Notes: generated by a model not told the origin, from the letters alone. A stretch of DNA of 64,000 nt from Halichoerus grypus (GCF_964656455.1 NC_135715.1:171212437-171276436), one strand, 5' to 3'; shown: positions 12,301 through 24,853, counted from the first letter of the stretch. Made by a program: numbers and translations.

Positions 12301-13026
12301 TGTGGTAGGTAGAGTAATGCCCCCTCCAAAGATGTCCATGTCCTAGTAACCCAAGCCTGGGAATATGTTACATTATATGGCAAAAGGTATTTTGCAGATG
12401 TGATTAAATTAAGGATCTTTAGATGGGGAGATTATTCTGGATTATCTGAGTGAACCCAACGTAATTATAAGGGTCCATATAAGAGAAAGCAAGGGGACGC
12501 CTGGGTGGCTCAGCCGTTGGGCGTCTGCCTTCGGCTCAGGTCATGATCCCAGGGTCCTGGGATTGAGCCCCACATCGGGCTCTCTGCTCGGCAGGAAGCC
12601 TGCTTCTCCCTCTCCCACTCCCCCTGCTGTGTTTCCTCTCTCACTCTCTCTCTCTGTCAAATAAATAAATAAAATCTTAAAAAAAAAAAAAGAAAGCAGG
12701 AAGTGAGAGGATCAGAAGAGATGTAGTGACAGAAGGAAGGGTCAGAGTCAAAGAGAAATTTGAAGATGCTACACTGCTGGCTTTGAAGATGGAGAAAGGG
12801 ACTCTGAGCCAAGAAATGTCAATGGCCTCCAAAAGCTGGAAAAGGCAAGGGAATAGAATCTCTCCTACAGTCTACAGAAGGAACCAGCCCTGGTGATACT
12901 CTGATTTTAACCCAGTGAAACCTTTTTCAAACTTCTAACCTTCAGAACTGTAAGATAATAAACTTGTATTATTTTAAGCCACTGAGTTTGTGGCAATTTG
13001 TTACAATAGCAATAGAATATATTACA
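12301..13026 (+). mobile_element. MaLR (MLT1-like) solo LTR interrupted by a SINE
   Basis: It begins TGTGGTAGGTAGAGTAATGCC and ends in AGATAATAAACTTGTATTAT, then AAGCCACTGAGTTTGTGGCA and a terminal ATTACA. The internal order (AAAGATGTCCATGTCCTA, GTGATTAAATTAAGGATCTT, GAAGCTGGAAAAGGCAAGG-like text) fits the ancient ERVL-MaLR LTR group. About 528 bp remain without the SINE at 12494-12691. It has no coding content. The family name is from memory and the subfamily is unassigned. Confidence 0.72.
12494..12691 (+). mobile_element. Carnivore SINE (CAN-SINE) nested in an LTR
   Basis: It reads head GACGCCTGGGTGGCTCAG, the body with GGTCATGATCCCAGGGTCCT, CT-rich tract, AAATAAATAAATAAAATCTT and an A-run. 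The flanks carry a near-identical duplication (AGAAAGCAAGG at 12484-12494, AGAAAGCAGG at 12691-12700). It splits the host LTR and is therefore younger than it. Confidence 0.93.
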
Positions 13027-15439
13027 AGGATTGACAGCCCTTGAACAATTTATGTAGTCTTGGGCCCCATTAGTGATTCACTTTGAGTGGTTTATGCTTC
13101 TCTGAAAAGCGCTCTGTCCAAGGGTTCTGAAGAAGCAGCAGCTCTGTGCACAAGGCAGACCACCAGTGGCCAGAAGGCTAAGTCCATTTAATTGGCTGCC
13201 ACTAGTTTGAGAATAATGGCAACCCTGGGAGCAGTATCTTCCATCTTCCTTACTCAGTGGTGTTGCTCAGTTCTATATATGGAGGTGTTAGAAATGTGGA
13301 TATTGAATATCTAGCTATCCCAGGCTTGAAAGTAATTTTTAAAAATATAACAGGGACATAAGTATGTACCCACTGATGTGTCCTATTGATAAGTGTATGG
13401 TCTGCATATAGCATAGGTGGGCGTGAGCAAATGTTTCACCAGCATATTACCAGCATTACTAACTCTAAAATTCTTGGGCCCTTAACAGGTGTCTTCTCTA
13501 CTGCAGTAGTTCCATATTTTAGGTTCTGACGCTTCAGCAATGTATTTTTAAGGTGCCAAACTGAGTATCAGTTAGAATGCATCCTGCTGACAAGAGGCAA
13601 CAATGACTAACAGCCATTTAAACACAGGGATTTCTTTATGTCAGCAAAACTATTATGGCATCTGATGCCTTTTTCCTTCAGAGACTGTAATCCTTAGTGT
13701 GTTGCTTTTGTCCTCATGGTTACAAAACATGTTGCTGTACTTTTAGGTCTCACATCTGTGACTGGTGTGGGGTGGGTGGTCAAAGAGGTCAAAGAGCTTT
13801 GTCCTTGTCCCTGCCTTTATATGTAGGAAAGAATGGCCTGTGTCTCACGGAGTAGAAGAACCATGCCACATGGTTACTGTTACTATTAAGATAGTGTAGG
13901 AAGGTGTATTAGCTTTCCAAGCTCTGAGTACAAAAAAAAGAGAGAAAGAAAAATGACATTGTGGATAATTGGGGGAGCTGGTCCTCAGAGACTGCAAAGG
14001 ACACATTTAAATGAGTGATTTCTGTAAGATGGATTGGTTTACTACTATAGATTCCACAATTTTTCAGCCGCTGATCCCATTTAAAGACACTGAACTGCAT
14101 AGAGCTTCAGCAGAAAGACATGGAGGATGGCCCCCAGATTTATTATTACCTGAATCTTTTGTTGTTCATATTTTTCTTTGATTCAAAAGGAAAATACTTG
14201 CAATGTAGAATTTTAATGACATTATTAAAAATGTATTCATTTTCTCTCTGTATATATGAGGAAACATTTTTCATGATCTCTTTCCCACTTTTTCCCGCCC
14301 TTCAAAAAAGTTTTGGAGCCACAAATAATTCCTAAGAAAATATCTATTATCCCAATAGACTTTTCCTATCAGGATCTTAGACATAATAGTGATTTCAAAG
14401 AAATGATTCTTACACTCTGAAGGCTAATCAAGCTGCAAAATTCTAAAACATTTTGCAGGCTTTCTCACATATAGCATCTAGCCAAAACCAACAATTCTAA
14501 AATGAATTCTTTTTTATTATGTATTGCAAATTTCCTTAAAAGAGAACATATTTCACAACCTGGAAGGTGACATTAATTTTGCACAGCAGTAAAGTTGATG
14601 TGTACAGTGTGTGGCATGCATCCAACCGTGTCATCCATCAAGGAAATTTCAGAGGTTGATTCCTATAGTAGAAAATTACCCACTTTCTCAGGAGCTACCA
14701 TTTAAAACATCTCTTTTGAAATGAAATTTGCGACTTCCTGCTAACAGCTATAGAAGGGAGATGAGGAGGGGGAAATGAAAGGGGAAGGCTCTTCCTATAA
14801 TCAAAAGGAAGAGAGAAACATAGAAAAGGAGGAAAAGAACATTTAAATTGGCAGTATCTCTAAAGAGAAAGCCATATGTTCAGCAAACTTTCCATATTCA
14901 GTTTTATAATTACTCTTGAGGTTCCTGAGGGCTTCTAAATCAGGCCATTTCTGAAAGAAGATGTATTTTTTGTTGTTTCAAACTTAGATAATCTTTTCAC
15001 ATTCAGAAATTAGGAATGCACATTAAAATGTTGATAGGAAATTGAGTAGAGAAAGAATTTATATTTTTAATCATCTGACTTTAATAATAATCACATTTAG
15101 TCCAGGTCTCTATTAGCCAGTGAAGAAAAGAATGGAGGCAATTACCTTGACAATTGAGACAAAACCATCTAGAGGATATTGTCCTGTTTAGTTAGCTGGA
15201 TAGTGGATAAGATGCCTGAAATTGATGGTGCTTGTTCAGGAGGCACTGAACTACCCAAAGCGGAACAGAAACTTTTATTTTTTCCAATCTGTGACAAGCT
15301 CTTGCATTGGTTTCCCTTGTGATAAGAAGTTATTTAAAAGATGAATGAGAAATGAAACAGTTGTTGCTTGACTTTCGAAAATCATCTAGGAATTTTACAT
15401 AACTTGATGACTGTTCATTAATTTGGGAGGGTAAAAGAT
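13027..15439. other. Unique intronic sequence
   Basis: No gene or confidently assigned repeat was seen. Reading frames here have no recognised domain. The part around 13540-13860 might be an old diverged repeat, but I could not name it. Confidence 0.45.
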
Positions 15440-15780
15440 TCCATTTAAGACAGAGTAAATTCCATAAATGTACATAATAAATATGCTGGAGTCTCAAATG
15501 TGGAAGAGGACAATCAGAGGAAACCAGGAAAGCCTTTTTGGAAGAAGTAATCTTAAAAACAGGATTTCTAAGTCTTAAATAGGGCGAGGATTGGTGAGTG
15601 GGAAGAGGGGTAGTGTGTGGGTTATGCAGGAACAAGCAAGATATCACTAGGCAGCCCTAGTGAGAACAGAAACAAAATAAGCTTGAAAAGTACAGTGTAT
15701 GTGTTACTGTGTTTGTTTTTCGATCAGAGAGTAGTGTAGTTTGATAGAAAGATACTGGAAACTATGACCAGAAACTATAA
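15440..15780 (-). mobile_element. L2 fragment, antisense (probable)
   Basis: AAGCCTTTTTGGAAGAAGTA with TCTTAAAAACAGGATTTCTA and a following GAGTGGGAAGAGG resemble the reverse complement of L2 text (GAAGGCTTCCTGGAGGAGGT…). Confidence 0.48.
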
Positions 15781-15814
15781 TACTAATCATTACAAATAAA
15801 TAAAGATGTGCTTA

Positions 15815-16017
15815 GGGATGCCTGGGTGGCTCGGTCAGTTAAGCATCTGTCTTTGGCTCATGTCGTGATCCTGGGGTCCTGGGATTGAGCCCCAGATAGG
15901 GCTCCCTGCTCAGCGGGGAGTCTGCTTCCTCTCTTCCTCTGTACCTCCCCCCACTTGCTCTCTTTCTCTCTCTCTCTCAAATAAATAAATAAATAAAATC
16001 TTAAAAAAAAAAAAAAA
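15815..16017 (+). mobile_element. Carnivore SINE (CAN-SINE)
   Basis: It has the head GGGATGCCTGGGTGGCTC, the CCTGGGGTCCTGGGATTGAG body, a CT-rich region and AAATAAATAAATAAATAAAA before a 15-base A-run. A target duplication is not clear, with only ATGTG shared by the flanks. Confidence 0.93.
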
Positions 16018-17023
16018 TGTGGTGAGGCTTAGTACATAGTAGATCCTGAAATGTTTCTCAGTCTGAAAACATAACCTTTGCTAAAGTCTCAAATAGACTT
16101 TATGGTTGTGATGAAGTTCATTTACTGTCAACTAATTTACCTAGGTATATAACATTTTCATTAATTATTGCAGTTTTGTCATTATTATTGTGCTTTGTTT
16201 TTGTTTTTTAATAGATTGTCCTTAGATGGGAGAGAAAAAGACTTTTTGTTATGCCCCCTCACTCCTAAAAAAAAATACCCATAAGCTTGACAATTGTGGA
16301 TGAGAGCAATTGACAGGTAAAGACAGACTTACGTTGGCAAGATTGTTTCTTCACTTGGCTTGAAGCTGATTGGGCACAAGAGCAGTTTGGTGTTATACAT
16401 GGTGGTACTAGGCAAGGAAGGGATTCTAGCATCTTTTTTTTTTTTTTCCAGGAGAAATCTTTTCCTTAATAAAGTGAGTGAAATAATCACTTTAATGGAA
16501 ATAGACTTAAAATTTGAAAACCATTTAACTGCAACAATAATTTGCTGGGCTTAGCATTACTCTTTTCATGCTTGCATTTTTTACTTAAGTGTTGATGTAT
16601 TTTTAAGATTTCATTACTTTTCACATTTAAAGTAGAGTTACATTATAAAGTTAATGAAATATAATGCATCTTATTTGGTAATTGAGGACTTATTTTTTAA
16701 GTACAGGGAATGCTCTTTTGTGTAGACTGTAATTGTAGCTATGTTCATTGTGTCAAATTATTCATGCATTATTAGACCTTCAAACCCATAATAAATTATG
16801 TATGTTACTGTTTGGGGACTTTTGCTTAGTGTCACAAATATTTATATAACCAAAATCTAAGTTGTATTTATAAGAAAAAAAGAACTTCTCTGAAATCTCT
16901 ACATTCTTTAGGATCTAACTTGTCTTAATGGTAGGAAACAGAATATTTTAATGGCCAAAATGGGATGGAATACAATTCCTAAACAATTTTTAAATTTACA
17001 ATTATAAATTTATGTTAATTTCT

Positions 17024-17209
17024 CGATTTTTAAAAATCCATTTGAGAGAGAGAGAGAGTGCATGAGTAGGGGAGAGAGGCAGAGACAGATGGAGAAGCAG
17101 ACTCTCCTCTGAGCTGGGAGCCTGATGTGGGTCTTGATCCCAGGACCCTGTGATCAGGACCTGAGCTGAAGGCAGACGATTAACCATCTGAGCCACCCAG
17201 GTGCCCCCC
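17024..17209 (-). mobile_element. Carnivore SINE (CAN-SINE), antisense
   Basis: On the minus strand the head GGGGCACCTGGGTGGCTCAG is followed by the usual body and a (CT)n tract (GAGAGAGA on + at 17044-17058). An 18-bp target duplication with one mismatch flanks it: AAATTTATGTTAATTTCT (17006-17023) and AAATTTATGTTCATTTCT (17210-17227). The A-tail is short and degraded. Confidence 0.94.
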
Positions 17210-17227
17210 AAATTTATGTTCATTTCT

Positions 17228-18474
17228 ATAGTCTTATAAAATAGGTGTTTGGCATAAAATTTTTAAAGCTAACAAAATTTGAAAGCATTATAACACTTCA
17301 TATGAGTTAAAAATTGTGGATTTTGAATAATTTTGTTCTAAAGATTATAATTTTCTTTCCTGAAGTCACAAAGCTTTAGAATCTTACAAAATGTAATTCT
17401 TTAATATGGAGAAGTACCTACTGGATTAGTAACACAAGTAAGGGACTAAGAATTTAATCTGAATAGCATATATTATTATTGTGGTTCATATATTGTACAT
17501 TTGTTTTTTTGTATATTTTGGAAGTAGATTTATTCTCTTGTCAGTTTCCACAGAACTATTTGGCATTTTATTTGTATTGTTTTTGTTTTCTTTAGTTTTT
17601 GTTTTTATGATTCTCTTAATGGTAAGAAATTGTATGTCTATATTTTTTACCAAAAAAATTATATATACAATCAGTATATTAGACATCTGATTCCATTGAG
17701 TATATCTTGGCACTTAGATAAGTTTACTAAGGAAGTGAATTGTTAGAAATAGGAGATGGATATATTAGGTTTAACATCTCGTTTACCAAACTAGATATTG
17801 TGGAACATCATTACATTGAAAAATGAGTCATTAGTGTAGTATGCTCATCTTTTTCTGCATTTGAATGACTATTGAATGGGGAGGTAAACATTCCCCTGAT
17901 GTTAACATGTAAGCTTTCTGTATTTCCAGAAACTAATGTACCTGAAAAAAAAAAATCCTTAAGTGACTTTAAGAGTATTAGAGATGTTTATATAAAATAA
18001 CACTCATCCCCACTCTTGACCATTGTACTCTGTTAAAACTAGTAATTTTCATGATTAGCTATGACAAAGATAGGGAAAAGATATATTATTGTTGTCATAA
18101 GGGAATAGAAAACCAACAATTCTGTATTGCATTCAGGCAGCAAAGTGCTGATCCAGGCTTTACCTAAAAACTAACTTACAAGGAAATCCAAAGTGATGGT
18201 TCTTTGGGTGGATTAGAATAAAGCAAGAATCCATCAATCACTTTTTTCCATTAGAGTCTACATTTCCAATGAGCATTAAAAGACTGAAAACATCAGCTGG
18301 TAACCATCTGACATTTCCCCCGTCCCACATTAAGTACTATATATAAGTTTGAAGAATTCAGATATTTTTAAAGAAATTGAAAAGATGTTTAAAATTCAAT
18401 TATTATTTGGTTTAAAATTTAAAAATTAATTTGCTGAGAAATTTGAAAGTGATTCATAAGTGTGGAAATAATAA
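17228..18474. other. Unique AT-rich intronic sequence
   Basis: Nothing assignable. It is strongly AT-rich with short spurious reading frames on both strands around 17480-17713. Confidence 0.45.
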
Positions 18475-18650
18475 AATAATAATAACCAACATTTAATTGA
18501 ACACCTAATATTGTGACAGATGCTTTAGTGCTTTCTACGTATTTTAAGTTAAATTTTATTTAATGCCTCAACATTCACGTTCTTTAAATGAGGGAATAAA
18601 TGTACAGACAGGTAACCCAGGTTATGCATTTAAAGTATGGAGAACATTAT
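18475..18650 (-). mobile_element. MIR SINE, antisense
   Basis: AATAATAACCAACATTTAAT, a CACCTAATATTGTGACAG-like block and AATGAGGGAATAAATGTACA in order match a diverged reverse-complement MIR. Confidence 0.65.
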
Positions 18651-20189
18651 TTTAGAAGTCTTAAGAAAATTCTAGAAAGGAAAAGCCTTGTTTCTTATAC
18701 ATCTCAAGAAAACTTATTTTTTAAAAGTAATTTCTAAAAAAAAAGCTTATTTTTAGAGTTTGATGTTTCATATTGTTTGAGAAATTATTTTGTGAAGCTA
18801 GTCATGGAGAACCACATATTCCAGTGGTTACTAATCCATGTACTTGACCCACATCAGAACCATGTATAAGTCTGTAAAACCAGCAGCAAACCTAAAAGCA
18901 CAAGGCACATTAGAGGCTACCTAGGTAGGTGCTACTACTAGGATTAAATTAACTATGCCCAAGATTATGAAAAACAAGATATTTTAGTCTTCCAAATGCT
19001 AATGTGTGCTTTTTTCTTAAGATCTGGAGTTTAGAGAACGTAAATACATACCCTTTTTTCCTTGGTCAAGCCAAGAACTCATTGAGACCTAAACATAGGA
19101 CTCTGAAAGATGGAGATGAAATACTAGTTTTTACCGATAAAGTTAAATTAGAGGGATATTTTGATATGTGGCCACATTGAGCTTTCTACCACTCCACTCT
19201 TGCATATAGGCTAACCTTTTGGGGCACAGGTAATGCTGAATGATAATTGGCCTATCACACAAGGGCCTATCCTAACTATGTACAGCACCTGAGAGCTGAA
19301 AAAGTGTGTTCAGCACAGGCAGAGAAGAGAAGAGACAGAAGCTAGAAGGAACTGAGCACTGTAAAGCTACCTCTTTACTCCAAAGTTGCCATTTGGCCAC
19401 ACAGATTAAGTTTTTCCTGCAGCTCAGGAGTGAATGATGCTGTGGAGAGAGGCCAGGAGTGTAAGCCTTAAAGGAAATTCCTCATTAAAAACACAAGGCC
19501 TGGTGACAGCCTTCCTTCTAACAATATTTTATTATTATAGCAATACTTATTATTTGATAATTATAATAATTTTAATTATTCAGAGCCATTTGTAAAAGTT
19601 GTAGATTTTTCGTAGTTCAGAGCAACAGGTTTGGGTAGCAGCCACATTAGGAATAAGAAAGCTAAAACCTAAAGGTCAAGGATCTAGTTGCTTTCTAATT
19701 GCTGTCCTTGTATCTGCAGACTGTCAGAGAATAGGATTAGAACAAGGAACACTCATTTTGCATAAAGATTTTCTACTTCTCTTGACATTTCCAACAACTC
19801 GATAGCATGACCAAATGAAACCTGAAATAACGGATGGGAAAAGCTAGGTGGAAAGACTATCCAATGCAAGAGTTCTGTCTTAGCCTAATTAAGATTCAAA
19901 AATCAGATGGAAAAGATGAAGTCAAATAAGAACAAAAATTACAAGGAAATTGTGGTAATTGATGAAGAGGGGCTATAATTGATAGAAAGGAATGAAAATG
20001 GTGATTTCAGTTATCTCTGATTTCTAACAAGACTATAGGGAGTTACAGCAAAATGTTTTGGAATTTCTAACAGGTAAAAGATTATTAGGTCAAAAAAATT
20101 AATTCACATGAAATTTGAAAATCATTTTATACAATATTCACAGTATTTACCAGTTTTCAGAAAACTAAATTAAATGCTTCAGATTACAA
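18651..20189. other. Unique intronic sequence
   Basis: No gene or confidently named repeat. A CCAGTGGTTACTAATCCATG stretch at about 18820 faintly resembles the end of a MER5-type hAT element but is too short to call. Confidence 0.4.
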
Positions 20190-20285
20190 ATCCAGTAACA
20201 CAGGAAGGATATCTTATATTCTCCTTGTTCTGTTAATTAGTGAAATCTTGAACTCATACTAAGTAGTCAATAAATGCTGATTGAT
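20190..20285 (+). mobile_element. L2 3'-end fragment (possible)
   Basis: TCATACTAAGTAGTCAATAA with ATGCTGATTGATTA resembles the L2 terminus. It is short and diverged. Confidence 0.4.
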
Positions 20286-20776
20286 TATGGGTAAGTTGTA
20301 GGCTCTAAGAAGGATAGATTATTTTTAAAATTAGTTTTAATATTCAAAGCCATAATCAAGTTTTTGCTATTTTACCAACGAAGGGGAAGCAGTGCAATAA
20401 ATAGGAAATATTTTTAAAAAACAATTTTTATTCATCTACATGTTATGTAACTCTTCTTGAAATTGATTTGATTTCCAAATTAAAGGTTGTCATAGGATAA
20501 TAATAAACTAATTTTGCATACATGGCAACACAGATAAATTGAAAACATAGGACAAGTTCCCCAAATATTTACTAAGTGGCAGTGGAGAATGATGCTGGAA
20601 GTCAGTGTTTTTCACAATGCATGTATAACATGGTATACATCCAAATGAGAAGTCTTCTTGGCTTTAAATGAAATGACTATGACTCTAAATGCTATGATTT
20701 ATACAATAGCTTAAACACTTTCTCTTGTTCAAACTGCCACAGAAAACACATATGATAATGTGGGAAAGAAGTGTTT

Positions 20777-20824
20777 AAGTTGTTAATATTTTATTTTATT
20801 AAGTTGTTAATATTTTATTTTATT
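20777..20824. repeat. 24-bp perfect tandem duplication
   Basis: Two identical 24-base units lie head to tail (20777-20800, 20801-20824), each starting AAGTTGTTAATATTTTATTT. Identity of the copies suggests a recent slippage event. Confidence 0.88.
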
Positions 20825-21124
20825 CTAAGTCATAAAGAACACAAAATTCAATAATAATTTCAGTTATTTATGCAAGAAATGTTTTTGTTATTTCAATAGC
20901 AGTAAATGGGGAAAATGTAAAAAGAAGCTTTTTTTCTGATTTCATAAAAAGAATGTCTCAAACAGTATAAAGTATAAAATAATGCATCTGTATCAGTAGT
21001 TTTTTTCATCTTAATTTGGGTGGAAGGAAAACCATAAGCCCTAGGTGATATACAACAATAAGTATTTAATGCTCAGGCACCTGAGGTAGTCATCTAGGCA
21101 ATTCTATTGTTTGTAGCTAGTTGT

Positions 21125-21470
21125 TGGTTCTTCTGGTCTTGACTGTACTCTCATGAGTGTGGGGCAGCTGATCCTGGTATGGGATGAAAATCAGGACATC
21201 GTAGTCCTGCTCCATGTGTCTCTCATCCCCCACCAGGCTGGGAAAGGTACGTCCTTCTCATGATGATGATAAGAGGGGAAAAGAGAGAGCAAGCCTAATG
21301 ATGCAAACACTCTTCAAGCCTCTTGAGTGTGCCACATTTACTAATATATCATCGGTTAATGCGAGTTACAGCATCAGGCCCAGAATCACAGTTTGGAGAG
21401 ATACTACAAAGTTAGATTGCCAAGGGATTGAACACAGGAATGAATGGCAGAGAAAACAGCAATGATGTCA
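21125..21470 (-). mobile_element. Ancient LTR-like repeat, antisense (MaLR-type, unsure)
   Basis: GAGAGAGCAAGCCTAATGAT, CTCTTCAAGCCTCTTGAGTG and GGCCCAGAATCACAG follow the order seen in a common ancient LTR-type repeat, here in reverse complement. The same family appears at 50812-51330. The family name is uncertain. Confidence 0.45.
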
Positions 21471-21545
21471 AGAGCTGATGTTTATTTATGGTACACAGAA
21501 GTGAACACATTTCAGAAGAGAAATAAATGTAAAATTTAAATGAAA

Positions 21546-21976
21546 CTATTTTTAATTTATTTTTATTTAAATTCAATTAGTTAACATATAGCATATTATT
21601 AGATTCAGAGGTATTCAGTGATTCATCAGTCTTATATAATACCCAGTGCTCATTACAACATATACCCTTCCCAATGTCCATCACCCAGTTACCCCATCTC
21701 CCCACTGCCTTTCCCTCCAGCAACCCTTAGTTTGTTTCCTATGATTAAGAGTCTCTTGTGGTTTGTCTACCTCTCTGAATTCATCTTGTTTTATTTTTCT
21801 CTCCCTTCCCCTATGATCCTCTGTTTTGTTTCTTAAATTCCACATATGAGTGAAATCATATGATAATTAGTCTTTCTGTGATTGACTTATTTCGCTTAAC
21901 ATAATACCCTCTAGTTCCATCCATGTCATTGCAGATGGCAAGATTTCATTTTTTGATGGCTGTATAATATTCCATC
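21546..21976 (-). mobile_element. LINE-1 3' end, antisense
   Basis: TTCAATTAGTTAACATATAG is the reverse complement of a carnivore L1 3' terminus. It is followed by ACCCAGTGCTCATTACAACA, then CCACATATGAGTGAAATCAT, then the end of ORF2 (CCATGTCATTGCAGATGGCA, TGTATAATATTCCATCG). Only the last about 430 bp are present. Confidence 0.9.
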
Positions 21977-22003
21977 GCACACACAAACATACACACACAC
22001 ACC
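21977..22003. repeat. (CA)n microsatellite
   Basis: Short CA tract sits exactly at the truncated (5') end of the antisense L1 fragment, at the ORF2 text TATTCCATCG. Confidence 0.75.
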
Positions 22004-22944
22004 ACATCTTCTTTTCAGAGACAAAGTGAATGAAACTATTACTGTAAAGTTGCAGCTGTATGAAAAGACCCAGTTTATTCTTATATTTTTACTTTTATCG
22101 ATGTTGCTAAACAAAAGTAAAAGAAAAAATAGTTTTAAGACTAATTCCTAGCTATATATAGTTTTTTTATTTAGAGCCATATATTTTCATCATAATGAGA
22201 ATAAGCAAAGGTTGTTTGGGGGGGATAAAAGCTACGCATCTTAAAACATAGTCATTAGTCAGATGATTTAAGTGTGGTAAATTAATGTGTCTTAATTATT
22301 TTTTGCAAGTTAAAATATATTAACTATCATAAATATAAAAAAATGTGATTCTTCAAAAGCTTGAAAGATAATAAAAATCATGTCTATTTTTTAGGAAAAG
22401 AGAGCTTACCATTGACAATCAAGTATTTTTCCAATCTAATAAAACCAGTTGAAGCTGTGAGAAGAAAAGATTTAGTACATACAAACATATATATAATATG
22501 ATACAGTATAAAATAATATGATATGTATCTGTATATATTCCCACTAAAATTACCTGTCATAAGGGCCTAAGAAACTTCTCTTAGAAGAAGATGGACTTTA
22601 ATATTTCATTGGGAGGGAAATTAAAGTAGCTTATTTACATACCTTTCTTTGCCTACAGTTTTTCTGACTTAATTACAATGTTCTTGTGTGATTCAAGACT
22701 GATAAAAATCTCAAGAAAATCAGTCCTGGCAAAAAACTGTGTCACATCTAGAATTTTGATTAATTTGACACAATATAATACAAAATATTAACAGATTTGT
22801 TTTTGTTGGAGACAACTGATCTAAATCAGTGCTACCCCTTTATATTAAATTTAAAATATTAGAAACTATAATTTCATATTCCACAAAATAGACCAGTAAT
22901 GTTTTGAATTAAATTGAATTTCCTTTGTTACTCACTGTAAGACT
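22004..22944. other. Unique AT-rich intronic sequence
   Basis: No gene or recognised repeat. Confidence 0.4.
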
Positions 22945-23936
22945 GTGTTAGTTTTCTATTGCTGCTATCACATATTACCACAGAATTTAGTGACTTCAAT
23001 CAGTATACATTTCTGATCTCAAGGTTGTATAGATCAGAAGTCTAGGGAGGCTCACTGGGTCCTCTGCCTAGCATCTCACTAGGCTAAAATTAAAACATCA
23101 GCAGGACTGCGCTCTTGTCTGGTGGCTCTGAGGTGGAATCTTCTTCCAGGCTCATTCAGATAGTGGACAAAATTCAGTTCTAGGTACCTGTAGAGGAACC
23201 TTAGGGTTCCTTTTTCCTTACTGGCTGCCAGGGTGAGAACAGTTCTTATCTTCTAGAGGTTGTCCACATTCCGTGACTCATTTTCCCCTTCCTTCAAGTT
23301 CAAAGCAAGTAAAGTGGGTCAAATCTCATGCTTTGAATATCTCTGACTTAATGTTTCTGTCTCTTTTTTTTTTTTTTCCTGTTTTAAATGGCTTCTGTAA
23401 TTAGATTAGACCCACCCTCCAGAATACTTTTCCTACTGTAAGCATATTCCCAGATTCTGGGGATTTGGACATTGTTGGTTCATAACCTCCTCTGAAGCTT
23501 TCTGGGTATAATCTGAAATCAGTCCCCATACTCAGAGGGCAGGAAGAGCCTGAATAAAGAGGTGGCCCACTCCAGAGTGGTAGGTGTTTTGATAAGCAAG
23601 GGAACTTACATACAAGGCTTGTCTTGAGTGGCAGCGATATGAGTAGATCCCTGAGACCACCTGCCAAATCTTAAAAGTTTATATAGAGAACTTACCTGGT
23701 TCAGTCAAGTATACCATGCAGGTGTTCTCAACATCACATCACTGTCTCAAGGCCATGTCCTTGGAGTAGCTCTGGGAATGGGAAAGGAAAACAGAACCCA
23801 CATTCCAAGGACTGGAGAGAGGACAAGGAGGCTGTGATTGCCTGATCTAGCTCACAAGTCAACCAATGCGCATATCTTTTGAATGACCTCCCCCTCCAGA
23901 CATGGACATTTTGGGCAGACAATTCTGTTTACCACA
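22945..23936 (-). mobile_element. MaLR (MLT1-like) LTR, antisense, with a nested LTR
   Basis: It starts TGTGTTAGTTTTCTATTGCT, contains CTTCTAGAGGTTGTCCACAT and ends near GTTTACCACA. This is the reverse complement of the LTR family found at 12301-13026. The two host parts (22945-23472 and 23903-23936) are separated by a 430-bp insert. It has no coding content. Confidence 0.68.
23473..23902. mobile_element. Solo LTR inserted in an older LTR
   Basis: The 430-bp insert has TG...CA ends (TGTTGGTTCATAACC … CTCCAGACA). A direct repeat TGGACAT lies on both sides (23466-23472, 23903-23909), and the host LTR text resumes correctly after it. The minus strand has TATATAAAC (complement of 23677-23685), which would suit an LTR TATA box, so minus orientation is slightly favoured. 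I do not recognise the family. Seven bases is longer than the usual 4-6 for retroviral integration, so one base may be chance. It has no genes. Confidence 0.62.
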
Positions 23937-23984
23937 GTAGCTCACGAAATATCTACTATATGAGAAAGAGCTCTCAAAGCTATT

Positions 23985-24165
23985 TAAAATAATAATTGGA
24001 ATAGTTAATTTTATTGAACACCAGGAATTACACTAAGCACTATTTATGAATTATTTAATCTAATCTCCTATATGAGCTAAAGACACTAATTCCTATTTTA
24101 CTAAAGAGGAAACCGAGGCTTAGGTATCTTTCAAGTACTAAGTCCAGTTACACAGACCACAGAAC
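23985..24165 (-). mobile_element. MIR SINE, antisense
   Basis: TTTATTGAACACCAGGAATT, CACTAAGCACTATTTATGAA and AAAGAGGAAACCGAGGCTTA match reverse-complement MIR. Confidence 0.75.
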
Positions 24166-24853
24166 CTTTAGAGTAATTGTATATAGAGCTCCTTTGCTTA
24201 AACTATTGCTGTGATTGTCTTAACCAAAAAAGAAAATTATCATGACATATGAAATTCCTTCTATTTCTGTCCAACTTATAATAGGCTATAACAAAATAAT
24301 TTCCTTTTGGCAAAATGTTCTAGAATCAGTGATTTTTATTAATACATTTGCAACTTTGTGTTCAGAATTTTCAGTGCCTAAGTTTACCCAAAATAAAGTA
24401 TTTCCCATGAATATCTGCCCACATCATTCTTTTCTCCCCTTTAGTTTAAATTTTGCTTTAATGCATTAACAATATTGATATAGGTGTGGGGGGAGGGGCA
24501 TGGAAGCAGCTGATCTGTTGTATAAGAGGATGAAAAGATATCAAATAGAATTATAATAAAATAAGTGAAGTTATTAAATCAGATGTAGTTCGACAGGTCA
24601 CTGAAACCTTATATTGAGAAGAGATAAAGCAGAGTGCACAAGTACACAGAACCTTAGACTCTTCCGCATTCTTATACCTACATGAGTGAGGTAAAGAAAG
24701 GACAAGAAAACACAAGGGAAGCTTGAATTAGCAGGATAAAGGGTTTGATAAACATTGCAGCAAACACTTACCACCTCTCCTGGTTGCTCTTATGGTGAGT
24801 TTCTCTTCCTTGCTAAGGACAGTATAAAACACTACATGTTAAAACATAAACTC

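Noticed and set aside
15330..15647. 105-codon open frame on the minus strand
   Set aside because: It largely overlaps an L2-like repeat and has no known motif.
17002..17223. Open frame containing GTWVAQMVNRLP
   Set aside because: It is a translation of a CAN-SINE. The same kind of peptide appears at 25042-25275 and 47605-47793.
18820..18890. Possible MER5-type hAT end (CCAGTGGTTACTAATCC)
   Set aside because: Too short, and no matching second terminus or 8-bp duplication was found.
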